DNA from: Flavobacterium gyeonganense | GTDB taxonomy: Bacteria; Bacteroidota; Bacteroidia; Flavobacteriales; Flavobacteriaceae | Direction: 5' to 3' | NCBI RefSeq assembly: GCF_029625295.1 | Contig: NZ_CP121112.1 | Coordinates: 2,046,001-2,110,000 of the forward strand | Length of the DNA: 64,000 nucleotides | Shown: positions 8,846 through 20,000 of the stretch, piece after piece | How the letters are laid out: each line of letters begins with the position of its first letter | Numbering within the stretch: the stretch's first letter is position 1 | Made by a program: the position numbers and the translations under genes | Notes under the pieces: generated by a model | The model's input: the letters and a program-made list of their open reading frames with translations, nothing else | Told to the model about the DNA's origin: nothing | The model's database searches: none

Positions 8846-9349
8846 TTATTCTTTTTGAATGTAGCAGATAGATAAATGCGGCTGGACCGGAAACATGATC
8901 GTTTCATATTCGTTCCTGTTTTCAGTATTTTTGGAAACTATATAATTACCTTCTAAAATACCGAAATAACTTAATAGCGGAGAGTAAAATGTAATTCCGA
9001 TTTTGTGCTTCGAAAGATCTGTAAAATCACTATTTACAATATCCAGCTGATAATTGACAAATGGAAAATACTGATTGCCCAAAACATCCGAAACTCTGTG
9101 AAAACTACCTTTTAATTGCTCCACATACCCGTCTGCCGCAATTCCAACCAGAAAATGCAGCTGAGAGGCTTTTTCGTTTTCAGTCAATAATTCTCTGAAG
9201 GTGTTTTTAGGATTTTCAGGCGAATTGAATTGCTGGCTTTGCATTTTATATTCCTTAAAAGTATCTTCAAAAACATATTTGTCCCAGATTATGGTAGAAG
9301 AACTATCAATAATTACGCGATATGCCAGCCTTATTTTTGATATTTTCAT
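8846..9349 (-). CDS. Conserved hypothetical protein, third gene of dioxygenase operon
   Basis: A 167-residue protein I do not recognise. It has no signal peptide or membrane segment and no obvious catalytic motif; it is a mixed alpha/beta sequence with aromatic-rich strands near the end (GITFYSPLLSYFGILEGNY). The start at 9349 is 20 bp after the pirin-like gene's stop, and a strong terminator follows at 8776-8804, so it is the last gene of an operon with the pirin-like and intradiol dioxygenase-like genes. The context would fit an accessory role, but nothing in the sequence shows one. Confidence 0.75.
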   Translation of the reverse strand: MKISKIRLAYRVIIDSSSTIIWDKYVFEDTFKEYKMQSQQFNSPENPKNTFRELLTENEKASQLHFLVGIAADGYVEQLKGSFHRVSDVLGNQYFPFVNYQLDIVNSDFTDLSKHKIGITFYSPLLSYFGILEGNYIVSKNTENRNEYETIMFPVQPHLSICYIQKE

Positions 9350-9369
9350 ACTTTTTTTTATTCAACAAT

Positions 9370-10062
9370 TCATTTTAAGGCAACTTCAAAAACTAATAAA
9401 ACAGCATTTTCAGATAAAGCTTCCCACTGCATTACTTCAGTTTTTTTCATACTCAAACCGTCCCTGGCTTCTAAAAGTCGGTCTTCTACTTCAAAAGCAC
9501 CGTTAACTATAAATACGAAAACACCGTTGTTAGGGTTCTTCAAAGTGTAAAATCCTTCTTTCCTTCCATCGTAAACACCAATAAAACCAACAACTTGTTC
9601 AATTTCAATCAATCGAATTAATTTATTTCTGATCGTAAAATCAATTTCTGATTTCTGAAAATAATTTTTGAAACACTGTAATTCCCTTTGAAAATGAATG
9701 GTAAGAAAGCTAACGTTTTCACTTTCGTAAGGATTAAAAATTTCCAAAGTCATTTTATCTACAGCAGCTATTATCTTAACTTCTTCAACTCTTAAAAATT
9801 CAGTATTACCCAGATTGTCTTTGCATTCAATTCCACCAAATAAAGGCAAAATAATCACATTTGTATTTGCCTTTATAACTCTGGAAATACAATGTTGGGG
9901 AGCTAATATCTCTTCGTTTAAAATCTGTAACGAACCAAATGGTGTTCTGGACAAATCCTGGTACTGGTCGAAATTAAAAGTAGCAAAACAATTGTATTTT
10001 TCTGATTTGAAAACACCTCTTGTTTCTGACTTATAAATCTGAGCTGGAATCTGCTTGATCAT
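9370..10062 (-). CDS. Pirin-like cupin protein with altered metal site
   Basis: A 230-residue protein with the layout of pirin/YhhW bicupins: an N-terminal ATFNFDQYQDLSRTPFGSL segment, like the F-x-x-Y-x-D-P start of the family, then two beta-sandwich halves. The usual iron-binding HPHRDME motif after the first strand is not present: the equivalent stretch reads QHCISRVIKANTNV. The protein may therefore have lost quercetinase-type metal activity. It lies 22 bp after the dioxygenase-like gene and 20 bp before the next gene. Assignment rests on the N-terminal pattern and overall strand layout. Confidence 0.6.
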   Translation of the reverse strand: MIKQIPAQIYKSETRGVFKSEKYNCFATFNFDQYQDLSRTPFGSLQILNEEILAPQHCISRVIKANTNVIILPLFGGIECKDNLGNTEFLRVEEVKIIAAVDKMTLEIFNPYESENVSFLTIHFQRELQCFKNYFQKSEIDFTIRNKLIRLIEIEQVVGFIGVYDGRKEGFYTLKNPNNGVFVFIVNGAFEVEDRLLEARDGLSMKKTEVMQWEALSENAVLLVFEVALK

Positions 10063-10084
10063 CTTAAACTATATTTACTGCCTT

Positions 10085-10840
10085 TTAACTTGCAACGTTA
10101 ATGGTATGTTTGAGCACAAAACCTTCTGCGATGCTGCCTGTAACTGTTGCCAATTCATTCGAAAAACCATCAGAAAACACATTGTCCGAAGCATTATAGG
10201 TATAGCCGGACAAACCTTTGGTATACCCATTTGAAGTTGATGCATTAACCAAAGCAACAGCACTTCCTGAACCTTCAGGAAAAGCAATTTGTGTAACCAG
10301 TAATGAAGTTCCGCTGGCGTTGTATATATGAACATGTATGTGTGTTGCTCTGCCGGAATACCAGCCCGGAAATATAGAGGTAAAAGTCACTAAACCATTA
10401 TCATCCGTAGTTTGCCTTCCTCTTAAAAAATGTACAGAAGTATAATTTACAGATTGCATACCTGTTCCTCCGTACTCAGAATAATAACCATCTTTATCGC
10501 AATGCCAGATATCAACAATAGCGCCTTTTAAAGCGGCACAGCTTGCTTTTGTGTTTTTTATGGTAATATTAATTGTAAAAGCAACACCGGTTCTGTCCAT
10601 GACAATATTTGATTTCACCAAAGAAGATGGTGAAATGGTTGGAAATGGACCCTCGGTTTCAGAAGGAGTTACGGAACAAGTACCTGAGGAACCTGAGTTT
10701 GAACCTGTATCAGTGGCCATATCTGTATCAGTTGATGTTTCTGAAGCATCATCGTCTTTACTGCAAGCGTTTATAATTGGAATAGCGAAAGAACCTATTC
10801 CTACTAAACCTAAACCTTTTAAAAAATCTTTTCTTTCCAT
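10085..10840 (-). CDS. Exported intradiol ring-cleavage dioxygenase-like protein
   Basis: A 251-residue protein. The N-terminus (ERKDFLKGLG, then a hydrophobic stretch and INACSKDDD) looks like a Tat- or lipoprotein-type export signal, followed by a Ser/Thr/Asp-rich linker. From about residue 60 it matches intradiol dioxygenases (protocatechuate/catechol type): TEGPFP, VDIWHCDKDGYYSEY, FPGWYSGRATHIHVH. The two Tyr and two His iron ligands of the family all seem present (DGYY, GWY, THIHVH). The soluble enzymes open catechol rings using Fe(III) and O2; the substrate of exported versions is uncertain. First gene of a three-gene operon with a pirin-like protein. Confidence 0.85.
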   Translation of the reverse strand: MERKDFLKGLGLVGIGSFAIPIINACSKDDDASETSTDTDMATDTGSNSGSSGTCSVTPSETEGPFPTISPSSLVKSNIVMDRTGVAFTINITIKNTKASCAALKGAIVDIWHCDKDGYYSEYGGTGMQSVNYTSVHFLRGRQTTDDNGLVTFTSIFPGWYSGRATHIHVHIYNASGTSLLVTQIAFPEGSGSAVALVNASTSNGYTKGLSGYTYNASDNVFSDGFSNELATVTGSIAEGFVLKHTINVAS

Positions 10841-11007
10841 AATTTCTTGGTTTTAATGTTTTATCAATTAAATGATTAACAGTAATTTTCAAGTAAAATT
10901 ATTCGAAATTATAGTGTTGGAAAAAGTTTGAGGTAATCCACAATAATTATGAGGTAAACGAAGAGAAAAAATAAATTTATAGTAAAATTATTTCAAATAA
11001 GGTTCCT

Positions 11008-11697
11008 TTATTTTTGATTCAGGAGTTCAAAAAATGCAGCTTCATAACTTGTACTTATTGGTATTTCTGTCTGATGAATATGAATTGTTTTATTTCTAAT
11101 TTTTTCAATTTTAGAAATTGGAATAATAAATGACCTGTGTACACGAACAAATTCGGTGGAAGGCAATTTTTGAAGTATGACTTTTAAAGTCATTCTGGCC
11201 ACAACAGTCTTTTGATTCTGAATATGAATTTTAAGATAATCATCCAAGCCTTCAATATATAAAATATCTGAGAAAAGGATTTTTATCAAACTATAATCGG
11301 CACGTATAAAAAGATATTGCTGTTCCAGATTCTGGTTTTGAGTTTTCCATTGCTGAAATGCTTTTTCAACAGCCTGCTGAAAACGGGAAAACGAAATAGG
11401 TTTTAAAAGATAATCAGTAGCGCTTAACGTAAAACCTTCAACAGCAAATTCAGAATAGGCCGTTGTAAAAATGACCATCGTTTTGTGTGGCAGTTTTTTA
11501 TAAAAATCCAATCCTGAAATAGAGGGCATATTGATATCTAAAAATAGCAAATCGACAGGATACTTTTTAAGATATTTAAAAGCTTCATCAGATTTTGTAA
11601 ACGTTTTTTGCAAATCGACAAATTCAATTTCAGCACACAGACTTTGCAAAATTTCTAATGCCAGTGGTTCATCATCTAATGCTATTGCTTTTATCAT
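11008..11697 (-). CDS. LytTR-family response regulator
   Basis: A 229-residue protein. The receiver domain (about 1-118) has the acidic pair DDE near residue 8, the phosphoacceptor Asp in LLFLDINMP (near 54), a Thr in FTTAYSE and the Lys in LLKPIS. A LytTR DNA-binding domain fills about 130-229 (VRVHRSFIIPISKI is typical). It overlaps the upstream kinase gene by 4 bp, a sign of translational coupling, so it is the output of that sensor. Targets are not evident, though the dioxygenase operon lies directly downstream on the same strand. Confidence 0.93.
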   Translation of the reverse strand: MIKAIALDDEPLALEILQSLCAEIEFVDLQKTFTKSDEAFKYLKKYPVDLLFLDINMPSISGLDFYKKLPHKTMVIFTTAYSEFAVEGFTLSATDYLLKPISFSRFQQAVEKAFQQWKTQNQNLEQQYLFIRADYSLIKILFSDILYIEGLDDYLKIHIQNQKTVVARMTLKVILQKLPSTEFVRVHRSFIIPISKIEKIRNKTIHIHQTEIPISTSYEAAFFELLNQK

Positions 11698-12797
11698 CCT
11701 ACTTCAATAGTTAAATTTACGATATACTTATCATGACTGTCTTCAATTTTTAACTGATGTTTGTTTGGATATAAAAACGATAGTCTCTCAATTGTATTTT
11801 GCAGACCAATTCCGGTTTCAGATTGAATCGAAAATGTTTTTTTATTGGATACCATCAATGTCAATTCTTTTTCATGAATATCAATGTAAATACAAATTTC
11901 TGAAGTCTGATCCGGATTTACACCATGTTTGAAAGCATTTTCTATGAAAGAAATTAAAATAAGCGGTGTAATTGCCTTGCCGAAAGGGTTTCCGTTTACT
12001 TTATAATCGACACTAACGGTATTTCCCAAACGCGTTTTTTGCAGTGAAATAAAATTATTGATGTAATTGATTTCTTTGCTTAAATCCAGTACTTCATCAT
12101 TTGCATTGGTAATAATATAGCGCATGAGCTCAGATAACTGTATCACGGCATCGGGAGTTTTATCATCTTTTTTTAAAGCAAGAGCATAAATACTATTAAG
12201 TGTATTAAATAAAAAATGCGGATTGATCTGCGCTTTTAAAAAAGCAAGTTCTGACTTCATTTTTTCTTTTTCTACATTTTGCAGCCTTCCGGATATAGCA
12301 AATAACAAACTTGAAATTACACCGAGCAAATATACCAGAGCTGTATGTCCGTACTGAGTTGGCGGTCCGCCCATTGTATCAAAAGATATTGGTCCCGGAG
12401 GCCTGTTTCGAAAATCCGGAGGCGGTTTCATTCCTTCATTAAAAGGTCCGCGATGATGTAAAAAGGGTTTTTTATGATCCCTAAAATCTAAAAAATTGTG
12501 ATCCGGGTGATCTAAAAATCCTGAAATCCACACAAAAAATAAAAGAAAACAAGCAATCATTATAAAATATAATAATTGCTTGTTTTGAAAATAATATTGT
12601 GGAATTAAATAATAGTAGTTAAAATAAAAGAAACACAATAAACTAAAATAAATAAAAAAATAAATCCGATCATGTACATTAGAGTACAAATTGGGCCACG
12701 CAAAAATTGTTTTGACCGATGTAAATGCATAAGGCAAAAAAAGAAACGCCAGACACAAACACAGATGCAGGGCATAAAACGAAAGCTTTGTTTTCAT
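11694..12797 (-). CDS. LytS/YehU-type sensor histidine kinase with His/Pro-rich loop
   Basis: A 367-residue protein with four likely membrane segments (about 8-28, 42-62, 75-95 and 150-170). The cytoplasmic kinase part is of the His_kinase family: LKAQINPHFLFNTLNSIYAL carries the phosphoacceptor His, and ITPLILISFIENAFKHG is the ATP-binding N box. Between the third and fourth membrane segments is an unusual loop of about 50 residues rich in His, Asp, Pro and Arg (DHPDHNF, DHKKPFLHHRG, KPPPDFRNRPPG), which could bind metal or another ligand. It forms a two-component pair with the overlapping LytTR regulator. Confidence 0.92.
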   Translation of the reverse strand: MKTKLSFYALHLCLCLAFLFLPYAFTSVKTIFAWPNLYSNVHDRIYFFIYFSLLCFFYFNYYYLIPQYYFQNKQLLYFIMIACFLLFFVWISGFLDHPDHNFLDFRDHKKPFLHHRGPFNEGMKPPPDFRNRPPGPISFDTMGGPPTQYGHTALVYLLGVISSLLFAISGRLQNVEKEKMKSELAFLKAQINPHFLFNTLNSIYALALKKDDKTPDAVIQLSELMRYIITNANDEVLDLSKEINYINNFISLQKTRLGNTVSVDYKVNGNPFGKAITPLILISFIENAFKHGVNPDQTSEICIYIDIHEKELTLMVSNKKTFSIQSETGIGLQNTIERLSFLYPNKHQLKIEDSHDKYIVNLTIEVG

Positions 12798-12986
12798 ATA
12801 TGTGAAAGTTGTTTTTTAACTGTCATATATGGTATCGCCATTTATTCTATTGGAATTGCTAAACTTGTAAATGGCGATTTCATAAATCGAATTGATTTAT
12901 TCAAATTTAGCAATCTTGCGGGTTACAATCAAATTAATGAGGTAAAACCAAATAATCCTGCGATTTTTTTATAAATAATTACTAAA

Positions 12987-13020
12987 AAAGGCTTTAAAAC
13001 TATTTTGTTCTAAAGCCTTT
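12987..13020 (-). terminator. Rho-independent terminator of the spr locus
   Basis: A 10-bp stem AAAGGCTTTA/TAAAGCCTTT (12987-12996 with 13011-13020) with a 14-nt loop. It lies 13 bp after the sprF stop and runs into Ts on the minus strand, marking the 3' end of the gliding locus. Confidence 0.85.
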
Positions 13021-13032
13021 CTTTACAATTTA

Positions 13033-14007
13033 TTAATCATGAACCGGACTATCCGTACAAGGACAACTGCTTAATGCCTGAAGGAAATCAAATCCAAGTG
13101 TGACAACATGGGTTCCTGAGTTATAATATCCTAAATCGTTAAACATTACCTGATAGGAATATGCAAAATAAATTTTAGACTTCATGAAACCTGCCATTGG
13201 CCCCAATGATAAAGGTTTTGGGAACTGGTCATTCAGCATACGATACGAAACTCCTATCCAGTAATATTCTTCATAGCGGTTATAACGTCTGTATTTAAAA
13301 TTGATATCCGTCGCAGAACGTTTATCACTGGCAAAATACTGATAAAATACCGATGGTTCATATTCGATACGGTTATTCTCTGCATCTCTAAATGTAAATC
13401 CAGTATATACCTGATAATTAGATAGTAAATCTGGTTCCACACCTCTAAATTTATTAGTGTTTTTCTTCAAAACATTATTCGCATTAAAACTCAAATAGAA
13501 GTTTTTATTACGATATAGTGCACTGATGTCAAAGTTATTATTTGCAGTGTATCGATCATTTGTAATGGAAGGGTCTAAAACAGGATGTTCAATATCAGTA
13601 CTAAATTCATCTGTATCAATCCTAAAACTATTAAAGTTATAGGAAATACCGAAAGACATATACTGCTTAGAATAATAGTCTAAAATGATATGATGGGCAA
13701 ATGAAACCTTGGCTCCTGTTTGTCTCGTGTAACCATTTTTATCGTTGTAAACTGAAATACCAACCCCTGAACGATCCAAAAGCCTAAAATCCACATAAGC
13801 AGACTGGTTATCCGGTGCGTCTTTAATGCCGACCCACTGCGTTAATCCATTAACCCTTATTCTAACGTTATCACCAATACCTGCATAGGCTGGTGAAATC
13901 ACAAAAGGATTATCTGCTAAATACTGCGTAAACACCGGTAGGTTTAACTCCTGGCTGTAACCTGATGTTACAGCTAGGAGTACTAAGGATACTATTAATT
14001 TTTTCAT
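13033..14007 (-). CDS. sprF: SprF, PorP/SprF-family outer membrane partner of SprB
   Basis: The ATG at 14007 starts a signal peptide (MKKLIVSLVLLAVTSGYSQE); the frame is open further upstream, but that part overlaps the end of sprB and lacks a signal. The 324-residue protein is a PorP/SprF-family beta-barrel: LPVFTQYLADNPFVISPAYAG near the mature N-terminus is a family hallmark. It is rich in alternating aromatic strands and ends in a short Cys-Pro-Cys-containing tail. In F. johnsoniae SprF is needed to move SprB to the cell surface through T9SS. The gene lies 43 bp after sprB and ends the operon. Confidence 0.92.
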   Translation of the reverse strand: MKKLIVSLVLLAVTSGYSQELNLPVFTQYLADNPFVISPAYAGIGDNVRIRVNGLTQWVGIKDAPDNQSAYVDFRLLDRSGVGISVYNDKNGYTRQTGAKVSFAHHIILDYYSKQYMSFGISYNFNSFRIDTDEFSTDIEHPVLDPSITNDRYTANNNFDISALYRNKNFYLSFNANNVLKKNTNKFRGVEPDLLSNYQVYTGFTFRDAENNRIEYEPSVFYQYFASDKRSATDINFKYRRYNRYEEYYWIGVSYRMLNDQFPKPLSLGPMAGFMKSKIYFAYSYQVMFNDLGYYNSGTHVVTLGFDFLQALSSCPCTDSPVHD

Positions 14008-14050
14008 TGTAATAATTTTTTTAGATAACATCACAGGGGCTGTTATTTTG

Positions 14051-17000
14051 TTATCTGTATAGTGTGAAATGTCCAACAAACTCTCTATCATCTTTCTTGT
14101 CATTTAGTTTAAGAACATACCAGTAATCACCTGTTGGTAACTCCTCGCCATTGTATTTACCATTCCATTTCTGACCGTAACGATATTTTGCAATCTCACG
14201 ACCGTATCTGTCGAAGATAGAGAACTCAAGGTTGTTGTAAATATTCGTACAACCAGGACCCCATTCGTCATAAAGACCGTCTCCGTTTGGTGTAAAGTAA
14301 TTCGGGATACAAACATCAACATATGTCATAGGCACAATTAATGTCGCTGTACAGCCATTTTGATCTCTAACTATCACTTCATAGTCTCCAGATTGGTAGA
14401 CTTTGTATGTATTAGAAGATGTAAAATCTTCTCCGTTGAAACTGTACATATAAGCTGGTGATCCACCTGCAGCGGTAACCGAAATTACATTCATTTCCGG
14501 TTGCCCTCCAGTTAATGCCAGAGTTAATGGAGCAATTGGCTTAATCTCGAAACTAACGTCTGCACTACATCCATTAGTATGTGTTACTGTTACTTTGTGC
14601 GGACCATGGTTAAGATTTGTAAAGATTTTATCCATCTGAATTGCACCTCCGTCAAGAGCATAATGAACATCTGCAGGATTAGTAATGCTTGAATCAACAG
14701 TAATAGTTACTGAATTAGCCGCTGCATTATTCACACAGTCATAGTTAATTTCTGCTTTTGGATCAAGCACAACACCTTCAGGTATAATAACTTCAAGTTC
14801 ATTTATACATTTTGAGTTTATACCATCTTTTATATAAACTATATGCTCACCTCCTGCCATATCTGGGAAAGAATATGTCACTCCTGTAACATTATCATAA
14901 GAACCTGGTATAACAGTATAAGGACCATCAATATTATCCAAACTATAACTATATGGAGCTATTGCACCTTTTATTACAATTTCGAATCCACCATCTTTAG
15001 CTCCTTTACAGCCTTCCGGTGTTACGTCACCAACAATTGCTGTTGTTAAAGCTTTAGGCTCAGTCACCTCAATCTCCTGAGGAAGGTAATAACAACCTGA
15101 TACATCCTGAGCAAGTACCTGATACATACCTGGTTTTAAATTGTTAAACACATTGCTACTACGGAATTCACGCAAATCATTAACAGCAGTAACTGCATAC
15201 ATAATTTGACCTGTTCCACCTGTAGCAGTAATCACAATTTTACCGTCATTACTACCATTACATGTCACGTGTGTAAGCTCAGTTGTGAATGTTAAAGGAT
15301 TAATTGCTGTTCCGATTTCCACTTTTTCTGAATCTTTCGGACAATCACCACTATCCACATGAACAACATAATCTGTACCAGCAGGCAGATCTGTGAAGTT
15401 ACCATTCGCTTGTGGTCCCTTAACAAGAGCTCCATTTCTTAATAGTGTATAAACATAGTTTCCTAAACCACCTGTTGCTACAGCAGTAATAACTCCTGTT
15501 TCATCACCTGCACACCTAACATCAGTCTTAGTCACAATCTCTACTTTAAGCTCTTCTAATGGAGAAACTTTGATACCAGCAAACCCACCAACACAATTAT
15601 TAGTATCTCTTACATAGTACTTATAATCACCTGGTACCACATTAGTAATAACAGCTGGAATTGCAGCAGTAAATGAACCCAATACTGTTCCAAAGTTTGG
15701 ATCAGTACTATATGTGTAAGAACCTGTTCCTCCGGTTGCACTTAACGTTAAGCTTGCCTGAGTTTGACAAGTAGGATCTGATGACTGACGTAACTCAGCA
15801 GTTACAATTGTTGGTTCGTTAATAGTTACATCAACAGAAACTTCGCTACAATTGAATCCATCAGTTACCTTAACACTATAAGTACCTGCTCCTAAACCAG
15901 TAAAGATTGGTGAAGTTTGTGGTCCTGAAGAAATTGTTCCGGTAGCCGTTATTGTATTCAGGGTATATAAATAATTACTTTCCTGGCCGCCTGTTGCCGT
16001 TACAGTAATTGTAGCGCTAGTGTCACCATTACAAAGCAACATCGTTGCACTTGGAGTAGCGTTTACCAAAATTGGTTTTGGAATTTCTAAAACTACAGGA
16101 ATACTACTTACAGGGCAACCTTTTGTATCTCTAACACTTACAGTATAGGTTTCAGCTGTTAAGTTAGGGAATTCATAAGTCGCAGACCAATCAGAAATTA
16201 CTGTACCAGCACTGTTTACCAATTTGTACTCATATCCGCCAGCCCATCCGCCAGTTGCAGTTGCCACAATTCTTCCGTCATTATTACCTGGAATACAAGT
16301 GATAGAACTATGAACTGCTGTAATTTTCAATTCTGCATCAGGCTGTCCAATTGTAAATGTTGCAGACACTGTACAGAATGGACTGTCGATTAATGTTGCA
16401 GAAACAGTATATTCACCTGCCGACAGATTTGTTAAAGGCAGTGGTCCTGCTGTTGCAGAAGTTCCTGAGCGAACTACTGCTCCCAATAATGATACTGTAT
16501 AATTGAATCTTCCAGCTTCATCAGGATTACCAATATTGTCTATTAAAGTAACGGTAACCGCACCTTCATTCGAACCATAACAAACGATATCACTATCTTT
16601 TACAATATTTAAGTCGAAAGTATTTGGCTGATTAACATAATGCACTTTTTGAATACTACATCCTGTTGCCGGATTTAATGCTGTAATGATATAGTCTCCA
16701 ACTGCTAAACCTGTAAAATTACCTGTTGTATTAGGAGCGAATGTAATAACACCACTAACATCTGTTAAAGTATATTCAATACCAGCTATCGCAGTACCGG
16801 AAGCATCTACTGCCGTAGCACTTATACTTTCTGGATTAGTACATGTAATAGCTGTTTTCACAACATCTATTTTATCTAACTTAATGTATGGTGCAATTTT
16901 TATTGCTGTAGTATAAGTACCCATACATCTATTACTATCATAAACATTTACAGTATAAGTTCCGCCAGATAAATCAAATTCAGTGTATGTATTTGAAGAA

Positions 17001-20000
17001 CCGCTTTGAACCTGAGTTCCGTTTTTGATAAATTCATAAGTCACATACGTACCTGAACCACCGCTTACTCCTGTTGCAGGATCAACTGTAATCGTTGCGA
17101 AGTTAGATGTATTGCCATTTGTACAAGTAAATTGCGAAACAGCAACTGCATTTACAGCTACAATACCTGGTTCATCAACCGGGATGGTTGCTGTCGCTTT
17201 ACATCCTCTTTCAGATGTTACTAATACAGTATAAGTTCCGGCTGTTAATCCAGTGAACACAGGTGAATCTTGTTGGGTTGTACCTCCATCCAGACTGTAA
17301 GTGTATTTTGGATTATCGTTAATACCATCTGCCGGAGTATCCATAGTGGCCGTGATAGTACCATCGTTACCTCCGTTACAAGTTACAGGTGTTGATGTCA
17401 ACGCAAATCCTGTAATTATAGTCGCTGGTTTTAGATCTATAGTTACAAATACTTCACATAAAGTAGTTGTATCCTTAACGCCTATAATATGAGATCCCGA
17501 ATGAACTCCTGTTAAAGGTGTAGTTGCTCCCAAAGCACCTCCATCGATGTTATAAACATAGTTTCCTGAACCTCCTGTTGTTGACACAGCTACAATACCA
17601 TCACCATCTGTACAAGAAGGAGAAGTAGTTACTGTTGGTGTTAGTACTAGTGGTTCAAGAATAGTAACAGGAGTAACTGCTGAAGAACAACCATTAGCAT
17701 CTTTTACTGTTACATTATAGGTACCAGGAGCATTAACCGTGATAACATTGTTTGCATCAAAACTTACACCGTCTACACTGTATAATAATGCTGAATTGAA
17801 TCCAGTTGCTGTTACAGTAATTTCATAAGTTCCTGTTACACTTGGACATTGTGTAGCTACTGCGCTGACAACAGTTGGGTTTACATCCGGTTGTATAGGC
17901 TGAGCATTATTTGCATCACAATTATTGCTATCTAATACATATACAATCCAGTTTACATCAGCACCATTGTTGGTATCCACCACCAACTGATTACTTGGAC
18001 CAAAACTTGTTGGAATCGGATCACCTGCTTTCGCTACTGCATATCTGTAAGGTGCAGTTCCTCCGTTTGCAGTTACTGTAATAGTTGCATTATCCTCGTT
18101 ACAATTAATGTTTGTTGCAACTGAAGTTGAGCTTAAAACAGCAACTGGTTCAGTAATTGTGAAATTAATTGGAGCTGAACAACCAGAAACAGCATCTGTA
18201 ACTGTGAAAGTATAATTACCTTCAGCCAGACCAGTGTAACTAATAACATCTCCGTTTTGAGTGAATGAACTTATAGTTGTTGCACCTTTTATTAAATTAA
18301 ATGTATAGTTAGCCGAAGTAATGTAATTCGAAACTGTGAAATCTACAGCTCCTGTGCTACCTCCTTTACAATATACATCATTAATAATTTGATGCGTAAC
18401 TGATATTTTATCAGCTTCTTTAACAATAATTGGTTTAGTTATGCTACAACCATTGTTATCTGTTACTTTAATAATATAAGTATCAGGTGTTAAACTTGCA
18501 AAACTATTCGTTCCGCTTGGAGCAGTTACTGCTGAAGCTGGTGAAATAATTTCATATGTATATGGTAATGCTCCACCAGTTACTGTATTAACAGTTACTG
18601 TAGCTACATTTCCTGATGTACAATAAATAGGAGTTGCTATAATGTCCATATCTGTTGGTGGTAAATATGGATTAACTATCGCTTGTCCTGTTACCTTACA
18701 TCCATTAGCGTCAAGCACTACATAGCTAATAGTTTGTACAGTATTCACACTGAATGAAGGTGATAGCTGGAAAGTAGTACCTCCATCAAAACTGTATGTA
18801 TAATCTGTAGTACCTCCACCAGCTGTAATTGTTACTATTGCATCTTTAGCATTATTTGTAGCATCACATCCAAACGGTGTTACAACTGCTGATGCTGTTA
18901 AAGTAGCTGGCTCGGTGATCGTTACAGGAATAGCCGCTGAAGCACATCCTTTGGCATCCGTTACAACTACTGAATAAGTAGTGCCTGCAATAAGACCTGT
19001 ATAGATTCCTGTTGCATTACCACTTGCATTGGCACCTGTCCCGCTTAGGGCATAAGTATATGGCGCAACTCCGTTTGAAGCTGTTACTGTAATCGTACCG
19101 TTGCTCTCTCCATTACAGATTACTGCCGTTGGAACTGCTGTAGCTGTTGGCGTTGCAGGGGTAGTTACAACTGCTGCGTTTGTTGTTACTGAACAAACTG
19201 CCGCATTGCTGTCTGTAATGACAAAAGTATAGCTGCCTGCTGTAGAAACTGAAGCTGTAAAGCCTGTTGCTGTTGGCGTTGCTAATCCTGAAGGAACTCC
19301 GTCTACATACATTTGGTAAGTATATGGTGCAACTCCATCTGTAATAACAACATCAATAGTAGCATTAACAGATCCTGCACAATACAAGTCTTTGGTCAAT
19401 GTAGCTGTAGCCAACAATTGTTTTTCGATTGTATAGCTTACAAATGCCTCACAACCATTATCATCCTTAATTCCTAAGCTATAAGTACCCGGTGATGTAA
19501 AGGTAGCTGTTGATGTAGCAATCGCTGATCCGTTTACTGTGTATGATTTAACACTATTATAGGTCGTAGTCAAGGCATCTAAGTCAACTGTCAAGACTGA
19601 TCCAACATAACATTGCTGTGCCGGAACTGTAATCGTTGGCCTTGCATTATTTATGATCACAACATTCTCCATATGGATACAGCCGTTAGCATCTTTTACA
19701 TAAACATCCCATGACAGATCTGTCAGGTTCGTATCTACTGACATCACTGCATTTGTACCATAAGCCGAAGCAACCGGTGCGGCTGAACCGCCTTGTACAA
19801 CAGCGTAAGTATAAGAGCCTGTTCCACCTGTTACCGCGCTAACTGTGATGCTTGAAATATCCTGTGAACAGAACACTTTTGTACCTGATGCCGTGAAAGC
19901 AATCGGGTTTGGCTCTGTTATAGTAACTGCTGCGTTTGCCGAACAATGTGTAGTATTGTCCTCTACAGTTACTGTATAAGTACCTGCTGATAATCCTGTT

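Noticed and set aside
10551..10856. Plus-strand ORF of 101 codons over the dioxygenase gene
   Set aside because: Antisense to the Ser/Thr/Asp-rich export linker of a recognised gene; low-complexity composition keeps the frame open.
12787..12835. Palindrome-like TTTCATATATGTGAAA at the start of the LytS-type kinase gene
   Set aside because: It overlaps the start codon and AT-rich sequence makes such short palindromes common; no second copy upstream of the regulator or dioxygenase genes was found.
14008..14103. Longer start of sprF overlapping the sprB end
   Set aside because: The longer form buries the signal peptide; the ATG at 14007 gives a normal exported PorP/SprF protein.
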